A DNA stretch of 64,000 nt from Aquatica leii (Eukaryota > Arthropoda > Insecta > Coleoptera > Lampyridae): NCBI GenBank assembly GCA_035610365.1, contig CM069432.1:5084001-5148000 (forward strand), in the 5' to 3' direction. Numbering within the stretch: position 1 is the stretch's first letter; each line of letters opens with the position of its first letter. Of the stretch, positions 36,040-46,238 are shown piece after piece. Below the pieces are notes generated by a model. The model did no database searches. It had not been told where the DNA came from and worked only from the letters and a program-made list of their open reading frames with translations. A program made the position numbers and the translations under genes.

Positions 36040-36745
36040 TTGTGCTTATGTTAGACCATGTCCTGTTATTGCAGTGCATTTTCTTACGACGTCGGTTGCT
36101 AGCTATCCTTTTACTTTTTTGGAGGTCTTTCTGGCGTTTTTCCATATCTTGTGATTTTTGATATTTTTTTCAGTTTATTCTGTTTGGGCATTGATTCCAT
36201 TCTTTTCTTTTTTGCCGAGACCACAGAACAACATCTGGTACTGTGCATGTTTCTCTGATTTTATTGTTTCGTATTCTATCTGTTCGTGTATTGCCTGTGG
36301 TATATCGTATTTTTGTTGTCCTTAGAATTTTTTACTTTACTTTCTAAACTAGCGTTTTTATTCCTCCACATCACGTCTCTCAGCCATCCTGAAACTCTTG
36401 CTGCTTTGTTAGCCTGTTTACTTCTTTACTTTACTTTACTGTAGCTGGATATTTCTGCGCTTAGGTATTAATTATCATTACTTGTTTTACACATTTTACA
36501 TTTTGTTGGTTCTCTTGCTACTACCATACTTTTTGTTGTCTCTGTTGATATTTTGATGTAGCTTTCTGCACTGTTTTTAAATTTATGCAGCATTCGTTTT
36601 AAATCGTCTTCGTTTTCTTCAACGATTGCTGTATTGTCTGCATCTTTACCCTGTTGTTCCCTATCTGGTATCCTATTCCTTTTTTTTCGTTATTGATCAT
36701 TTTGCTCATTATTACGTTGAAAAGCAATGGTACTTTCTTCTGATA
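36040..36745 (-). pseudogene. LINE 3' end fragment (RT palm end and C-terminal domain)
   Basis: Minus-strand remnants of a LINE ORF2 in several frames. They include LLFNVIMSKMIN (just after the RT GCxLSP motif), DNTAIVEENEDDLKRMLHKF (the YADDTAIVEEN catalytic box, first residues lost), KSMVVAREPTKCK, NKAARVSGWLRDV, and RTDRIRNNKIRETCTVPDVV with KRKEWNQC and a basic end. This is the C-terminal architecture of common insect LINEs with an RTE/CR1-like order. Exact clade not assigned. It differs from the LINE immediately to its right. Confidence 0.72.
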
Positions 36746-36784
36746 ATTTGTTATTGACTTTTATTCGTGTTGTATTGGCGGTGT

Positions 36785-39700
36785 TTATGTCTGTAATAAA
36801 TTAAACAATATCTTTCTGTTTCTAGTTTTAATATTATATTCATCAGTCTGACGCGGTTGAATAATTTGGTCAGATCTATAAAGCACATTTGTATATGCTG
36901 TTGTGTTAAACTCTACGGCATTTTTTGTAAATAGCATTAATTGGGGTGTTGTGTCTATTTTACGCAAAACTTCCACGTAGGCAACGTGGTCTGTCCAAGG
37001 AATCTTTAGGATCCGTCTATATATACATAACTCAAAGCCGTCAATTCTTCTTATCGTATCCTCTGTCAGGGCCCAAGCTTTCATTTCATATATTTTGTGG
37101 GACAAAATTGATCCGTATATCACATTTCAACATTTTCGAATTTAGAACCCGGGTTTTTGAGATTACTACGTTAGCAATCTGATTTCATTAAGTTTTGAAA
37201 ATAGTGAGTAAATGCTTGTGCTTTTTCTGGTAAAATATTTCGTTTTCTTAGAAGAAAAAAAATTTGTAGTGAACCTACAATTGTTTGCAGAACTTGGCTT
37301 CTCCGGTAAAAGTCTATTAAGATAATAACGCCTGTTGGGTTGAAATTGTGACAATGTTATAACCAAAGTTGCCAACGTTTTGGTTTCAAAAAATAAAACA
37401 ACTCAAACAAGCAACCGAAATCTAACTAAGAGCTTCTAAAGAGTTAGATACTGTAAAATGTGGTAAAATTGATTTTGTGGGGCAAAATTTATCCGTGTAT
37501 CACACTTCAACATTTTTGAGTTTGGCGCCCGGGTTTTTGAGATTACTACGTTAGCAATCTGATTTCATTAAGTTCTGAAAATAGTAAGTAGATGCTTGTG
37601 CTTTTTTCGGTAAAATATTTAGTTTTTTTTAAAGAAAAAAAAATTGTAGTGAAACTACAATTCTTTGTAGAACTTGGCTTTCACGGTAGAAGTCTATTAA
37701 GATAATAACGCTTTTTAGGTTGGAATTGTGACAATGTTATAACCAAAGTTGCCAACATTTTGCTTTCGAAAAATAAAACAACTCAAACAAGCAACCGAAA
37801 TCTAACTAAGAACTTCTAAAGAGTTAGATACTGTAAAATGGGGTAAAATTGATTTTGTGAAGCAAAATTTATCCGTGTATCACACTTCAACATTTTTGAA
37901 TTTGGCGCCCGGGTTTTTGAGATTACTACGTTAGCAATCTGATTTCATTAAGTTCTGAAAATAGTGAGTAGATGCTTGGCTTTTTCGGTAAAATATTTAA
38001 TTTTTTTAGAAGAAAAAAAATTGTAGTGAACCTACATTGTCTGCAGAACTTGGCGTCTACGGTGGGAGTCTATTAAGATAACAACGCCTTTTGGGTTGGA
38101 ATTGTGACAATGTTATAACCAAAGTTGCCAACGTTTTGGTTTCAAAAAATAATACAACTCAAACAAGCAACCGAAATCTTAAGAACTTCTAAAGAGTCAG
38201 ATACTGTAAAATGGGGTAAAATTGATTATGTGGAGCAAAATTTATCCGTGTATCACACTTCAACATTTTTGAATTTGGCGCCCGGGTTTTTGAGATTACT
38301 ACGTTAGCAATCTGATTTCATTAAGTTTTGAAAATAGTGAGTAGATGCTTGTGCTTTTTTCGGTAAAATATTTAGTTTTCTTAGAAGAAAAAAAAAATGT
38401 AGTGAGCCTACAATTGTTTGCAGAACTTGACTTCTACGGTAGAAGTCTATTAAGATAACAACGCCTTTTGGGTTGGAATTGTGACAATGTTATAACCAAA
38501 GTTGCCAACGTTTTAGTTTCAAAAAATAATACAACTCAAACAAGCAACCGAAATCTAACTAAGAACTTCTAAAGAGTTAGATACTGTAAAATGGGGTAAA
38601 ATTGATTTTGTGGGGAAAAATTGATCTGTATATCACATTTCAACATTTTTAAATTTAGCGGCCGTGTTTTTGAGATTACTATGGTAGCAATCTGATTTCA
38701 TTCAGTTCTGAAAATAGTGAATTGACGCTTGTGCTTTTTTCGGTACAATATTTAGTTTTTTTAGAAGAAAAAAAAATTGTAGTGTACCTCTAATTGTTTG
38801 CAGAACTTGGCTACCACGGTGGGAGTCTATTAAGTTAATAACGCTTTTTGGGTTGGAATTGTGACAATGTTATAACCGAAGTTGCCAACGTTTTGCTTTC
38901 AAAAAATAATACAATTCAAACAAGCAACCGAAATCTAACTAAGAACTTCTAAAAAAGTAGATACAGTAAAATGGGGTAAAATTGATATTGTGGGACAAAA
39001 TTGATCCGTATATCACATTTCAACATTCTTTATTTCCTGGTGTTGCTCCCACTTATCATTGACGAGATACTTATAAGTTTTGATCCGCTCAATTGCTGTA
39101 TTTTGGACTTTGATTGATATGTTTGGTGTATTTATCTTTTTTGTAACCATCATGTGTTTTGTTTTTTTAACGTTCTTATCCAGGCAGTAAGCCTGGCTTG
39201 TGTCGTTAACTATTGTGATCAGCAACTGAAGTTCTTCTGCTGTTCCCGCTAGTAATACAGTCATCAGCGTATCTGTCTGTTTATGCTAATTTATTCTTTT
39301 TTCTTTATTGCTTACGAGTAAACATTGAATAATAATGGCGAGAGGACGCATCTTTGCCAGACTCCCCTGCAAATATCTACTTTTTCGGTTGTGGTGCCCT
39401 CTACGACTACTTTTGCTCTTTGGTGGCAGTACAGATTACCAAATATTTTTATATTTTTACTATCCAAGCCAATGTCATTTAGAACTTGCATTAACTTGTA
39501 GCGTACTCGATCGAAGGCCTTCCGGTAGCCAATAGAACAGAGGTCTGCATACTGGTTGACATCTCTGCATCTCTGGATTAGAACATTTATGGAGAAAAGA
39601 GCTTCCCTTGTTCCAAAACCATTACGGAAACCAAATTGGGTATTCTTCATGTCTTCCTCACATTTCTGATATAGGCGTCTATGTATTATTATCAGAAAGT

Positions 39701-40310
39701 GTGACTCATGAGGCTAATCATGCGGTGGTCTCCACATTTTTTGGCATTAGGCAGCTTAGGAATTGTCACGAATGTAGATATCAACCATTCACTTGGTATC
39801 GTTCCGGTTTGGTAAATTAGGTTAAATAGATTCACTAATATGTTAATTTTATCTTCCATTAGCAGCTTAATCAATTCCGTAGGAATTTCGTCAGGGCTTG
39901 TCGCTTTGTTGCATTTTGCCTTGTTAATTTCATATAATACTTCTTCTTTGGGTAGGTCTAGGCCAGTTTCTGAGGTATGTGCGTTGCCCCATGAGTTTCT
40001 GTTGTCCTCAAATACTTTTTTAGTGTATTCTTGCCAAACTTTCAGTTTTTCTTCTACAGATATAGCGGTCTTACCAACTTCATCAACTAGTGTACCATTG
40101 GTATTGCGCCGATATTCTCCTGTAATTTCTTTAATCTTCTTATGCATATTAATAGCGTCGTATTTTGCATCCAGTTTTTTTCAGTTCTTGCAGCGGTCTG
40201 ACATCCAGGACTCCTTTGCTGTTTTTATCTTCTTTTGTATTAATCGATGGATTGATTTGTATTCAGTGATGTCGCCTGTCTTTTGTTAATCTTCTACGTT
40301 GCATTAGGTC
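36785..40310 (-). pseudogene. LINE ORF2 fragment (RT and C-terminus), split by a 378-bp tandem array
   Basis: Minus-strand LINE. From right: pre-RT segment (40147-39692, KLKVWQEYTKKVFEDNRN, ATSPDEIPTELIKLLM, WLISTFVTIPK), RT core (39650-39312, TQFGFRNGFGTREALF, YRKAFDRVRY, GVWQRCVLSPLLFNVYS) and post-RT segment (39264-39013, KKTKHMMV, IKTYKYL, KWEQHQEIKN). The tandem array (37090-39030) comes next, and then the C-terminal block (37123-36785, WALTEDTIRRIDGFELCIYR, ILKIPWTDHV). About 60 residues expected at the array position, and the YADD box, are not readable. No endonuclease precedes it, so the copy is 5'-truncated at about 40310. The WTLTE...YRR.LKIPWTDHV signature belongs to a widespread insect LINE group; clade not assigned. 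Confidence 0.82.
37090..39030. repeat. Tandem array, about 378-bp unit, 5.1 copies
   Basis: Units start at AAAATTGATCCGTATATCAC or its variants near 37101, 37481, 37861, 38234, 38613 and 38993 (a partial sixth). Shared landmarks are GCGCCCGGGTTTTTGAG, CAATGTTATAACCAAAGTTG and the small hairpin CTAACTAAGAACTTCTAAAG followed by AGTTAG. Identity is high and the middle units are most alike. The array lies within a LINE coding region and begins and ends at the same point of the unit. Confidence 0.95.
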
Positions 40311-40566
40311 AAGTATTGTTTGTTTGTTTTTTAATTTTTGGTTATTTGATTACTGTTTTTTTGCAGTAGTTACGCTTGAAATTCCTTTAGGTACGATTGT
40401 TATTTTTAAATTTAAGTGTATTTAAATTGATAAGTTTTTGATCTTGTCTCGATTCCAACTAATTAATTAATTAAGAATTTATTGTAACTAAAATATCACA
40501 GATTAATATATAGGAATTTAATCATTTTTCTATAGCAAAAAGTCATATCACACTAAGATTTATTAA
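40311..40566. other. AT-rich spacer between LINE and Penelope-like element
   Basis: No features recognised. Confidence 0.35.
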
Positions 40567-40651
40567 ATTTTTTAACAAATAATTATTTTCGGGTTTTGAA
40601 CCGCGTTCCATATTTACACTTTTTACAAAATTTATAAAAATTAATGTTTGG

Positions 40652-40683
40652 CGTTTCGACAGTCATATCGCTGTCTTCTTCAG
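40652..40683 (-). ncRNA. Hammerhead-like ribozyme core in left PLTR
   Basis: On the minus strand: CTGAAGA, stem GACAG with loop CGATATGA and CTGTC, then GAAAC. This is the invariant CTGANGA - stem II - GAAA arrangement. Penelope-like elements are known to carry hammerhead motifs in their PLTRs. Stems I and III are not convincingly formed by eye, so self-cleavage is uncertain. Confidence 0.45.
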
Positions 40684-40722
40684 AAAAAACTGAAATTGAA
40701 GATATAGGATCCTGGCAAGCCT

Positions 40723-43000
40723 TTATATTACGCCGTTCGCGTCAGTGGTTCGTGACGGTTCCGATTCATTAGTTTTCCGGAACATGTTTTTCCATATTGG
40801 CGCTAGATCGATTCTATTATCCCTATTAAAATTGTCGTACTTTTGGATTTCAATGGCTTCCTTGTATAGTCTACGCCAGAAGTTTTGGGATTTAGCCAAC
40901 ATTGTTGCCTCTTCAAATTTTATCGTGTGACCGGTGTCTAAAAAGTGTGCCGCAACAGCAGATCTTGTGTTATGTTTCTTTGTATCTGCCTTATGTTCTT
41001 TTAATCTGGTAGCTATGTTGCGTCCCGTTTGTTCTATGTAAGCCAGCCCACACGAACAAGGGATGCGGTAGACCCCTGGTTCCTCGAGTGGCGCTTTTGT
41101 TTCTTTTGATTTTACAAAATTGGCGGCCATTTTATTTCCTCCTTCTTTGGTTTTTCCTTACTGTGTTTGTTAATTGCTCGATATATGTCTGCTTTTCTGA
41201 AACCGTTTTTTATTAAAGCGTTTGTTAGGTGACTTAGCTCGGTCTTTAACGTGTTCGGTTCACTGATCGCCTTGGCCCTGTGTACTAGAGTTTTTAGAAC
41301 TGCAAACGTCTGAGCTGGATGATGATGTGATTCGGCGTTGAGGTATCTGTCAGTATGTGTCGGTTTTCTATATACTTGATGTCCCAATTTGTTGTCCATA
41401 TTTCGAGTGACCAGTACGTCCAAACACAGAATGGTTCTGTTTGTTTCCTTTTTCATGGTGAATTTGATGTTGAAATCTAACTGGTTGATGTGATCCAGAA
41501 AGTTGTGTAGTGTTTCTGTTCCATGAGACCAAATTACAAATGTATCGTCCACATAACGTAGCCAGCATTTTGGTTTGAGGGTAGCGGTTTCTAATGCTCT
41601 TTCTTCAAAATCCTCCATAAATATATTGGCGATGACTGGAGAAAGTGGTAATCCCATGGCTGCCCCTTCAATTTGTTTGTATACAATATTGTTGAATGAG
41701 AAGTACGTGGACTTTAAGCATAGCTCAATTAGTCAGTTAAGCTCCTTTTCCAAATCCGCTTTTCGTAATTTGGTCTTGATGATCTCCAGTGCTATTTGTA
41801 GTGGCACTTTTGTGAAGAGAGATGTCACATCAAAACTGACTAAAATGTCTTCTGGTTCCAATTTAATTTCTTTAATTCTTGAGACGAAGTGCTGGGAATT
41901 CTTTACGTGATGGATACTTTTTCCCGTATGCGGTTGTAAAATGGTACATAAGTATCTAGCCAGAGGATGACTGGCTGAACCTGTAGCACTCACAATTGCG
42001 CGAAGCGGTGGATTTTTGGAAGGCCGGAAAGGTGCGGCATCCTGGTGTCTGTAAGAATTAGTCGTCTCTTTTGATTTTCCGGGATCGTGCTTGCGGATTT
42101 TACAGCGGCCGAAATCTGTCGGTCTAGAGGTTTTAATGGATTCTTCTTCAATGGTTTGTACGCCGAATCTTGTAGCAAAGTTAAAAGTATCATTTTTTTC
42201 CATGTAGTCGTTGGTGTTCATGATTACAGAAGCATTTCTTTTATCAGCTGGTAATACAGTGATTTCTTTGTTGGCTTTAAGTTCCCTTAGAGCATTTCTT
42301 TCCTCTCGATTGATGTTGGATTTCGGTGCTGTAGATTTCTTCAGAATATCGGCTGTTTTGACCCTCACCTCTTCTTGAATATGTGGTGGTAGAGTTCTGA
42401 GTGTGCTCTCCAATGAACTCACTATTTTTTTCTTTGGTATAAATTTTGGTGTGATAGCAAAATTTAATCCTTTTGATAAAATGGCCGTTACTGGTTCACT
42501 GGGTGTGGTGGAAGACATATTGATGATGATCCTGTCTGTCTCTAGTTGCGGCGGTGAAGGATGTTGTACTTCCTGTAACTTCTGGAACTTCGCCATTTGT
42601 ATTTTCCTTTACCTTTTTGGCGATCTTTTCGGCTTTTTCCGTAGTTTGTCGATCAAATCCCAGATTGTCGAATCTATTGTGTTAATCAGTCGTGAATGGA
42701 CTGAAAATAACTCCGTGGTTTTCTGGTCTAATTGGCGTCTAGTTTCGTGTATCCTCTCTCTTAACAAGTCTCGGCTGGCTCTTCGCAGTATATGCTTTTT
42801 CTAGTCTTGATGTGATGTTGTATTTGCAGAAAACCTGGGACAATGTCCTGGTCTCTACATCTGCTCAAAAAGGCTAATTGAGCAAGCAGACGTTGGCGTT
42901 TGATCCTGAGTGTCTCCAATTTCCGTACGATTTTAAAAACTTCCTCTCCGTAGAGTCGGATAATTTTATTTTTGAGGCTTTCGCGGCCATGATTTTTTAA
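40723..43000 (-). pseudogene. Penelope-like ORF: N-terminal domain, reverse transcriptase, GIY-YIG endonuclease
   Basis: From the ATG near 42990 the helical N-terminal domain (LETLRIKRQRLLAQLAFLSR) continues to a region ending PADKRNASVIMNTNDY (42596-42160). The RT follows, with LPKIHR, DILVSFDVTSLFTKVPL (first Asp motif), GLPLSPVIANIFMEDFE and CWLRYVDDTFVIW (YxDD). The C-terminal GIY-YIG domain at about 41130-40745 has GVYRIPCSCGLAYIEQTGR, RLKEHK, VAAHFLDTGHTI and YKEAIEIQK. GIY-YIG in Penelope-like elements nicks target DNA to start reverse transcription. The RT and endonuclease parts are long open stretches and only a small number of breaks occur, so this is one of the younger elements here. 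PLEs are not LTR elements despite the terminal-repeat name. Confidence 0.9.
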
Positions 43001-43089
43001 CAAACAATTATTTTCGGGTTTTGAACCGAGTTCCATATTTACACTTTTCACAAAATTTATAAAACTTTGAAAAATTTACAATGTTTGTT

Positions 43090-43120
43090 GTTTCGACAGT
43101 CATGTCGCTGTCTTCTTCAG
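43090..43120 (-). ncRNA. Hammerhead-like ribozyme core in right PLTR
   Basis: Second PLTR copy of the same motif: CTGAAGA, GACAG, loop CGACATGA, CTGTC, GAAAC. One loop base differs from the left copy while the stem is kept. Confidence 0.45.
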
Positions 43121-43288
43121 AAAAAACTGAAGTTTGTAAGTTTTCTAAGTTTTATAAATTTTGTGAAAAGTGTAAATATGGAACGCGGTTCAAAGCCCGA
43201 AAATAAAGTTTATTTTTTCCATTAATTATTCCTAAAATAATTATTTGTTAAAAAATCATGGCCGCGAAAGCCTCAAAAATAAAATTTA

Positions 43289-43961
43289 TTAAATTATTCT
43301 ATGAATTGAATGTCTAAAATGTAAATTTTATTTTTTGTGTGGATTGTTAAAGTTATCATCGCATAATCTTTTTCGGAAGTATATTATTTTATTTTTATTA
43401 TCGTTTTTTATTTACTCAAATATTATAACAAAATAAAAATTAAAGATACTGGATTTCAAATGATATTAAAACGTATATAGGACAAGTTATATACTAAAAC
43501 CAGGAGCAAAGTTACCAAATATAAAAAGAAATTTCTGGAAGAAATTATTTTATTGATGTTTGAGTTTTCAGTTCAGGTCATATAGACACGAGCCAGGCAA
43601 CAGAGTTAATGAAACTCAGTTTTTCAATTTCATTGACCCATTTGATTGTTGTTCTACCAGGATTATAATTACATTTAAACTTTTGACAAAAAAATGTTTA
43701 TTTACGTAACTGAAATTTTTTTTCCTAATTAGGCGGTTTTGTATTAATACAATTATATTGTTATTATCATTATCATATTGGAAAGTAAACTTTTTTAAAA
43801 ACTGCTTAAGAATCGTTCATAATTTATTAGAAAATTATTGTTCTCATGTTGTCTGCTGACCAAGCAAACAAAATACAACTTGGCAGTTAAATCAGATTTA
43901 CTTTTCCACAATGTTTCAGTTGGATTTGTTTTTGATCTGTTTGATTTGTTTTTTTTTTCAG
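43289..43961. other. Intron sequence upstream of membralin exon
   Basis: AT-rich, no repeat recognised, ending with a polypyrimidine tract (TTTTTTTTTTCAG) that serves as acceptor for the exon at 43962. Confidence 0.6.
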
Positions 43962-44019
43962 ACGGTGTCCGTGTCCATGCTGCTGCGCTACTCGCATCAC
44001 CAGATATTCGTGTTCATCG
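43962..44019 (+). CDS. TMEM259: Membralin (TMEM259) internal exon, 58 bp
   Basis: Host gene exon. It is preceded by a long T tract and CAG and followed by GTGAGT. In frame it encodes TVSVSMLLRYSHHQIFVFI plus the first base of a Val codon. This is the highly conserved membralin segment (vertebrate form: SLSVSMLLRYSHHQIFVFIV). Membralin is a multipass endoplasmic-reticulum membrane protein linked in the literature to ER-associated degradation. The segment lies at a transmembrane region followed by a His-containing loop. The exon ends in phase 1 and joins correctly to the exon at 58322. Upstream membralin exons were not found in the window. Confidence 0.92.
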
Positions 44020-45057
44020 GTGAGTCCTTTGATTTATAACCGCACACGCGTTCCCTCGGAGATCGCCGCAGTATCCTCCGCCCATGTGTCGGGAAAACCT
44101 ACCCTTATTTTTACTCTTTCAACCGAAACCGCTACGATATTTCGATCTCTATTCCATCTTGCTCTAAATTATGTATTTTTATTATGTAAATTCGAACTTT
44201 TTGATATGAGGTATAATAATCGCGAAATATGTGTGTGTAGCACAAAACAATTAAAAGCCTTGTTTAACATAATAAATTTCAATAGATAAACACTTTAAAT
44301 TTTTATTTTATATTATTATTGCGTTTTTATTATTGATTGCTGTTAATGTATTTAATGTCCCACTTATTTAACAAAGAAACTGGAGCACGTTTAAATAATG
44401 AATTCCAACTCAGTTTAAGGTTTAGTAAATATTGAAAATGAAATGTAATTAATCAAAGTTAATACCAATTAGAAAATAATTCAACACAAATTTTTTTTTC
44501 GTATTCTGATAGAATGTATTTATAATACTGTATAATTAATGTATTTATTTTATTCTACTTGTTGAATCGTATTGTTGTATCAAATCAATTGAAAACGTTC
44601 GATTGAATCAATATTATGAAAACGCATCGACTGAGAAGTAACTAAAACACCGTCTTTAAGGTAATCGATTGTGTTTTTCCGTAAGAACAAGACCACTAGG
44701 AAGTGAGATTTGCATCGTAGAATGCAATGAAGAACTCAAATGTTTGCGTTCGTTTGAATAATTTCACTACTGAAAAAGTACTTAAAAATTATGTTTTTAT
44801 GGAATTGTATTTTATTATTTGAATAGTTCTATAAAAAACTAAACAATTGGTGTTTTGATCACGCAATTCTTTAAGTGTTGGTCCATCGTAGTAATAGACG
44901 ACAAAGTTCTAATGATGATTTTCATAAAAAGCTCAGATCGATCCCCAGCATTTTAGGATAACCGACCTGGGAGAAATCAGTACAAATCATTTTCAAGACG
45001 ACATTGTTTTTGCGTTGGTTAAACTAACGCGGTTTGTGCAGATGCACACTTATCTTT

Positions 45058-46238
45058 TGTTACAAGCTTATAGGTCTTACGAACCTTGCACGGCCAACTC
45101 ACACAGTCGCAGATAGGGGAGGTTCAAGTGAATAATAATTAAGGGCGCCAGATCTTTTATAATTAACACTTCTGCCTCGATCAAGACAGACGGTCCCCTG
45201 TAACGAATTTTTAGGTTCGTAATCCTTGTTACTCTGATGCTCGGGTAACCACAATAAAAGAGAAAGGTATGTTACCATAAAAGAAAGATTAAACAGGTAT
45301 AAAAACTTTAATTTAGTAACATAGATTATTAACAAGAGTATATCTAATTCTGAATCAATAAATGCCAGAAGTATCGGCAACACACAATACAAAAGTTAAA
45401 TCGAAGTGAATAGCGAAGAAAATTTCGTAATAGATATCGTTTGTACACAGCATGCGATACACACAAAATAATTACTGAAACTACCTTAATGGTATTGAAA
45501 CAATGATCGTAATTACGGAAATTAGCATAAACAAAAGTTCCGTGAGTGACTTTTCTGACAGCGACAAAATAATTAAATAAACTTACCCACAATCCAGTAC
45601 CTACTTGATCGAAGAAAACGTTTTCCCCGGTGAGTGAGCCTGGAATAAATTTGAATAGCAAATCGTGTCAACACAATGACTCACGAAAGCAAGATCTACA
45701 AAATTGTTAATTACTGCTAAAAGAAAGTACACATAACAGAACCCGATTATCGAATGCTGTTGTACACATTCAATGAAAGTTGGTTTCGCAGGTGTTTGCC
45801 GCATGAGTAGGATCTCGAAGAAAAGTTTTTGTCTCCGATTTTTTTAGTTTTAAACGTAGGCCTTATAGAGTTATACTCGTCCCATGGAAGTATTTATCGA
45901 TATTAATCCCTCATTATTCTTTATTGAATAGAAACATGTGGCCAAAGCGTGGCGGAACGGCTATCAAATTAAGAAGAAATTACAAAAGAATTCTAACAAA
46001 ACGGATGTAAATATCTTACCTTGTGACGAATAAATTATTTTAAAAACGTAATGAAGTTATAATTTGATTTCCATTACAGAGGATGTTATTATAAAACTTT
46101 CTTTAAGCGAAACAGGCCATTTTATGCAGTTGTCAGCTTAACGATTTCGTCGTAAAATGACAGTCACAAGAAAAGATCGGCAGAGGGCGTCAAAACCGGA
46201 ATCTAATTTTAATTCAATATACAGGGTATTATGTTATA
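45058..46238 (+). repeat. Solo LTR (c), TGTTAC family, truncated at right
   Basis: Same LTR family as 25164-26707 and 32026-33078, with an intact TGTTAC start. Homology stops at about 46238, before the expected GTAACA, where it meets the truncated BEL/Pao element. No target duplication can be paired. Confidence 0.85.

Larger units (their letters stand above)
40567..43288 (-). mobile_element. Penelope-like element with GIY-YIG endonuclease, PLTRs and inverted partial copy
   Basis: Minus-strand element. Direct repeats (PLTRs) of about 130-140 bp lie at 40567-40699 and 42992-43130, sharing TTATTTTCGGGTTTTGAACC, TTCCATATTTACACTTTT and the hammerhead-like motif. The segment 43131-43288 is an inverted partial copy: it repeats the PLTR and the first codons (ATGGCCGCGAAAGCC) in opposite orientation. 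Such head-to-head partial copies are characteristic of Penelope-like elements. Only one interior is present. Confidence 0.9.

Noticed and set aside
44020-44289. Plus-strand frame of 89 codons just after the first membralin exon
   Set aside because: It starts at the splice donor, has no recognisable domain and lies in intron sequence.
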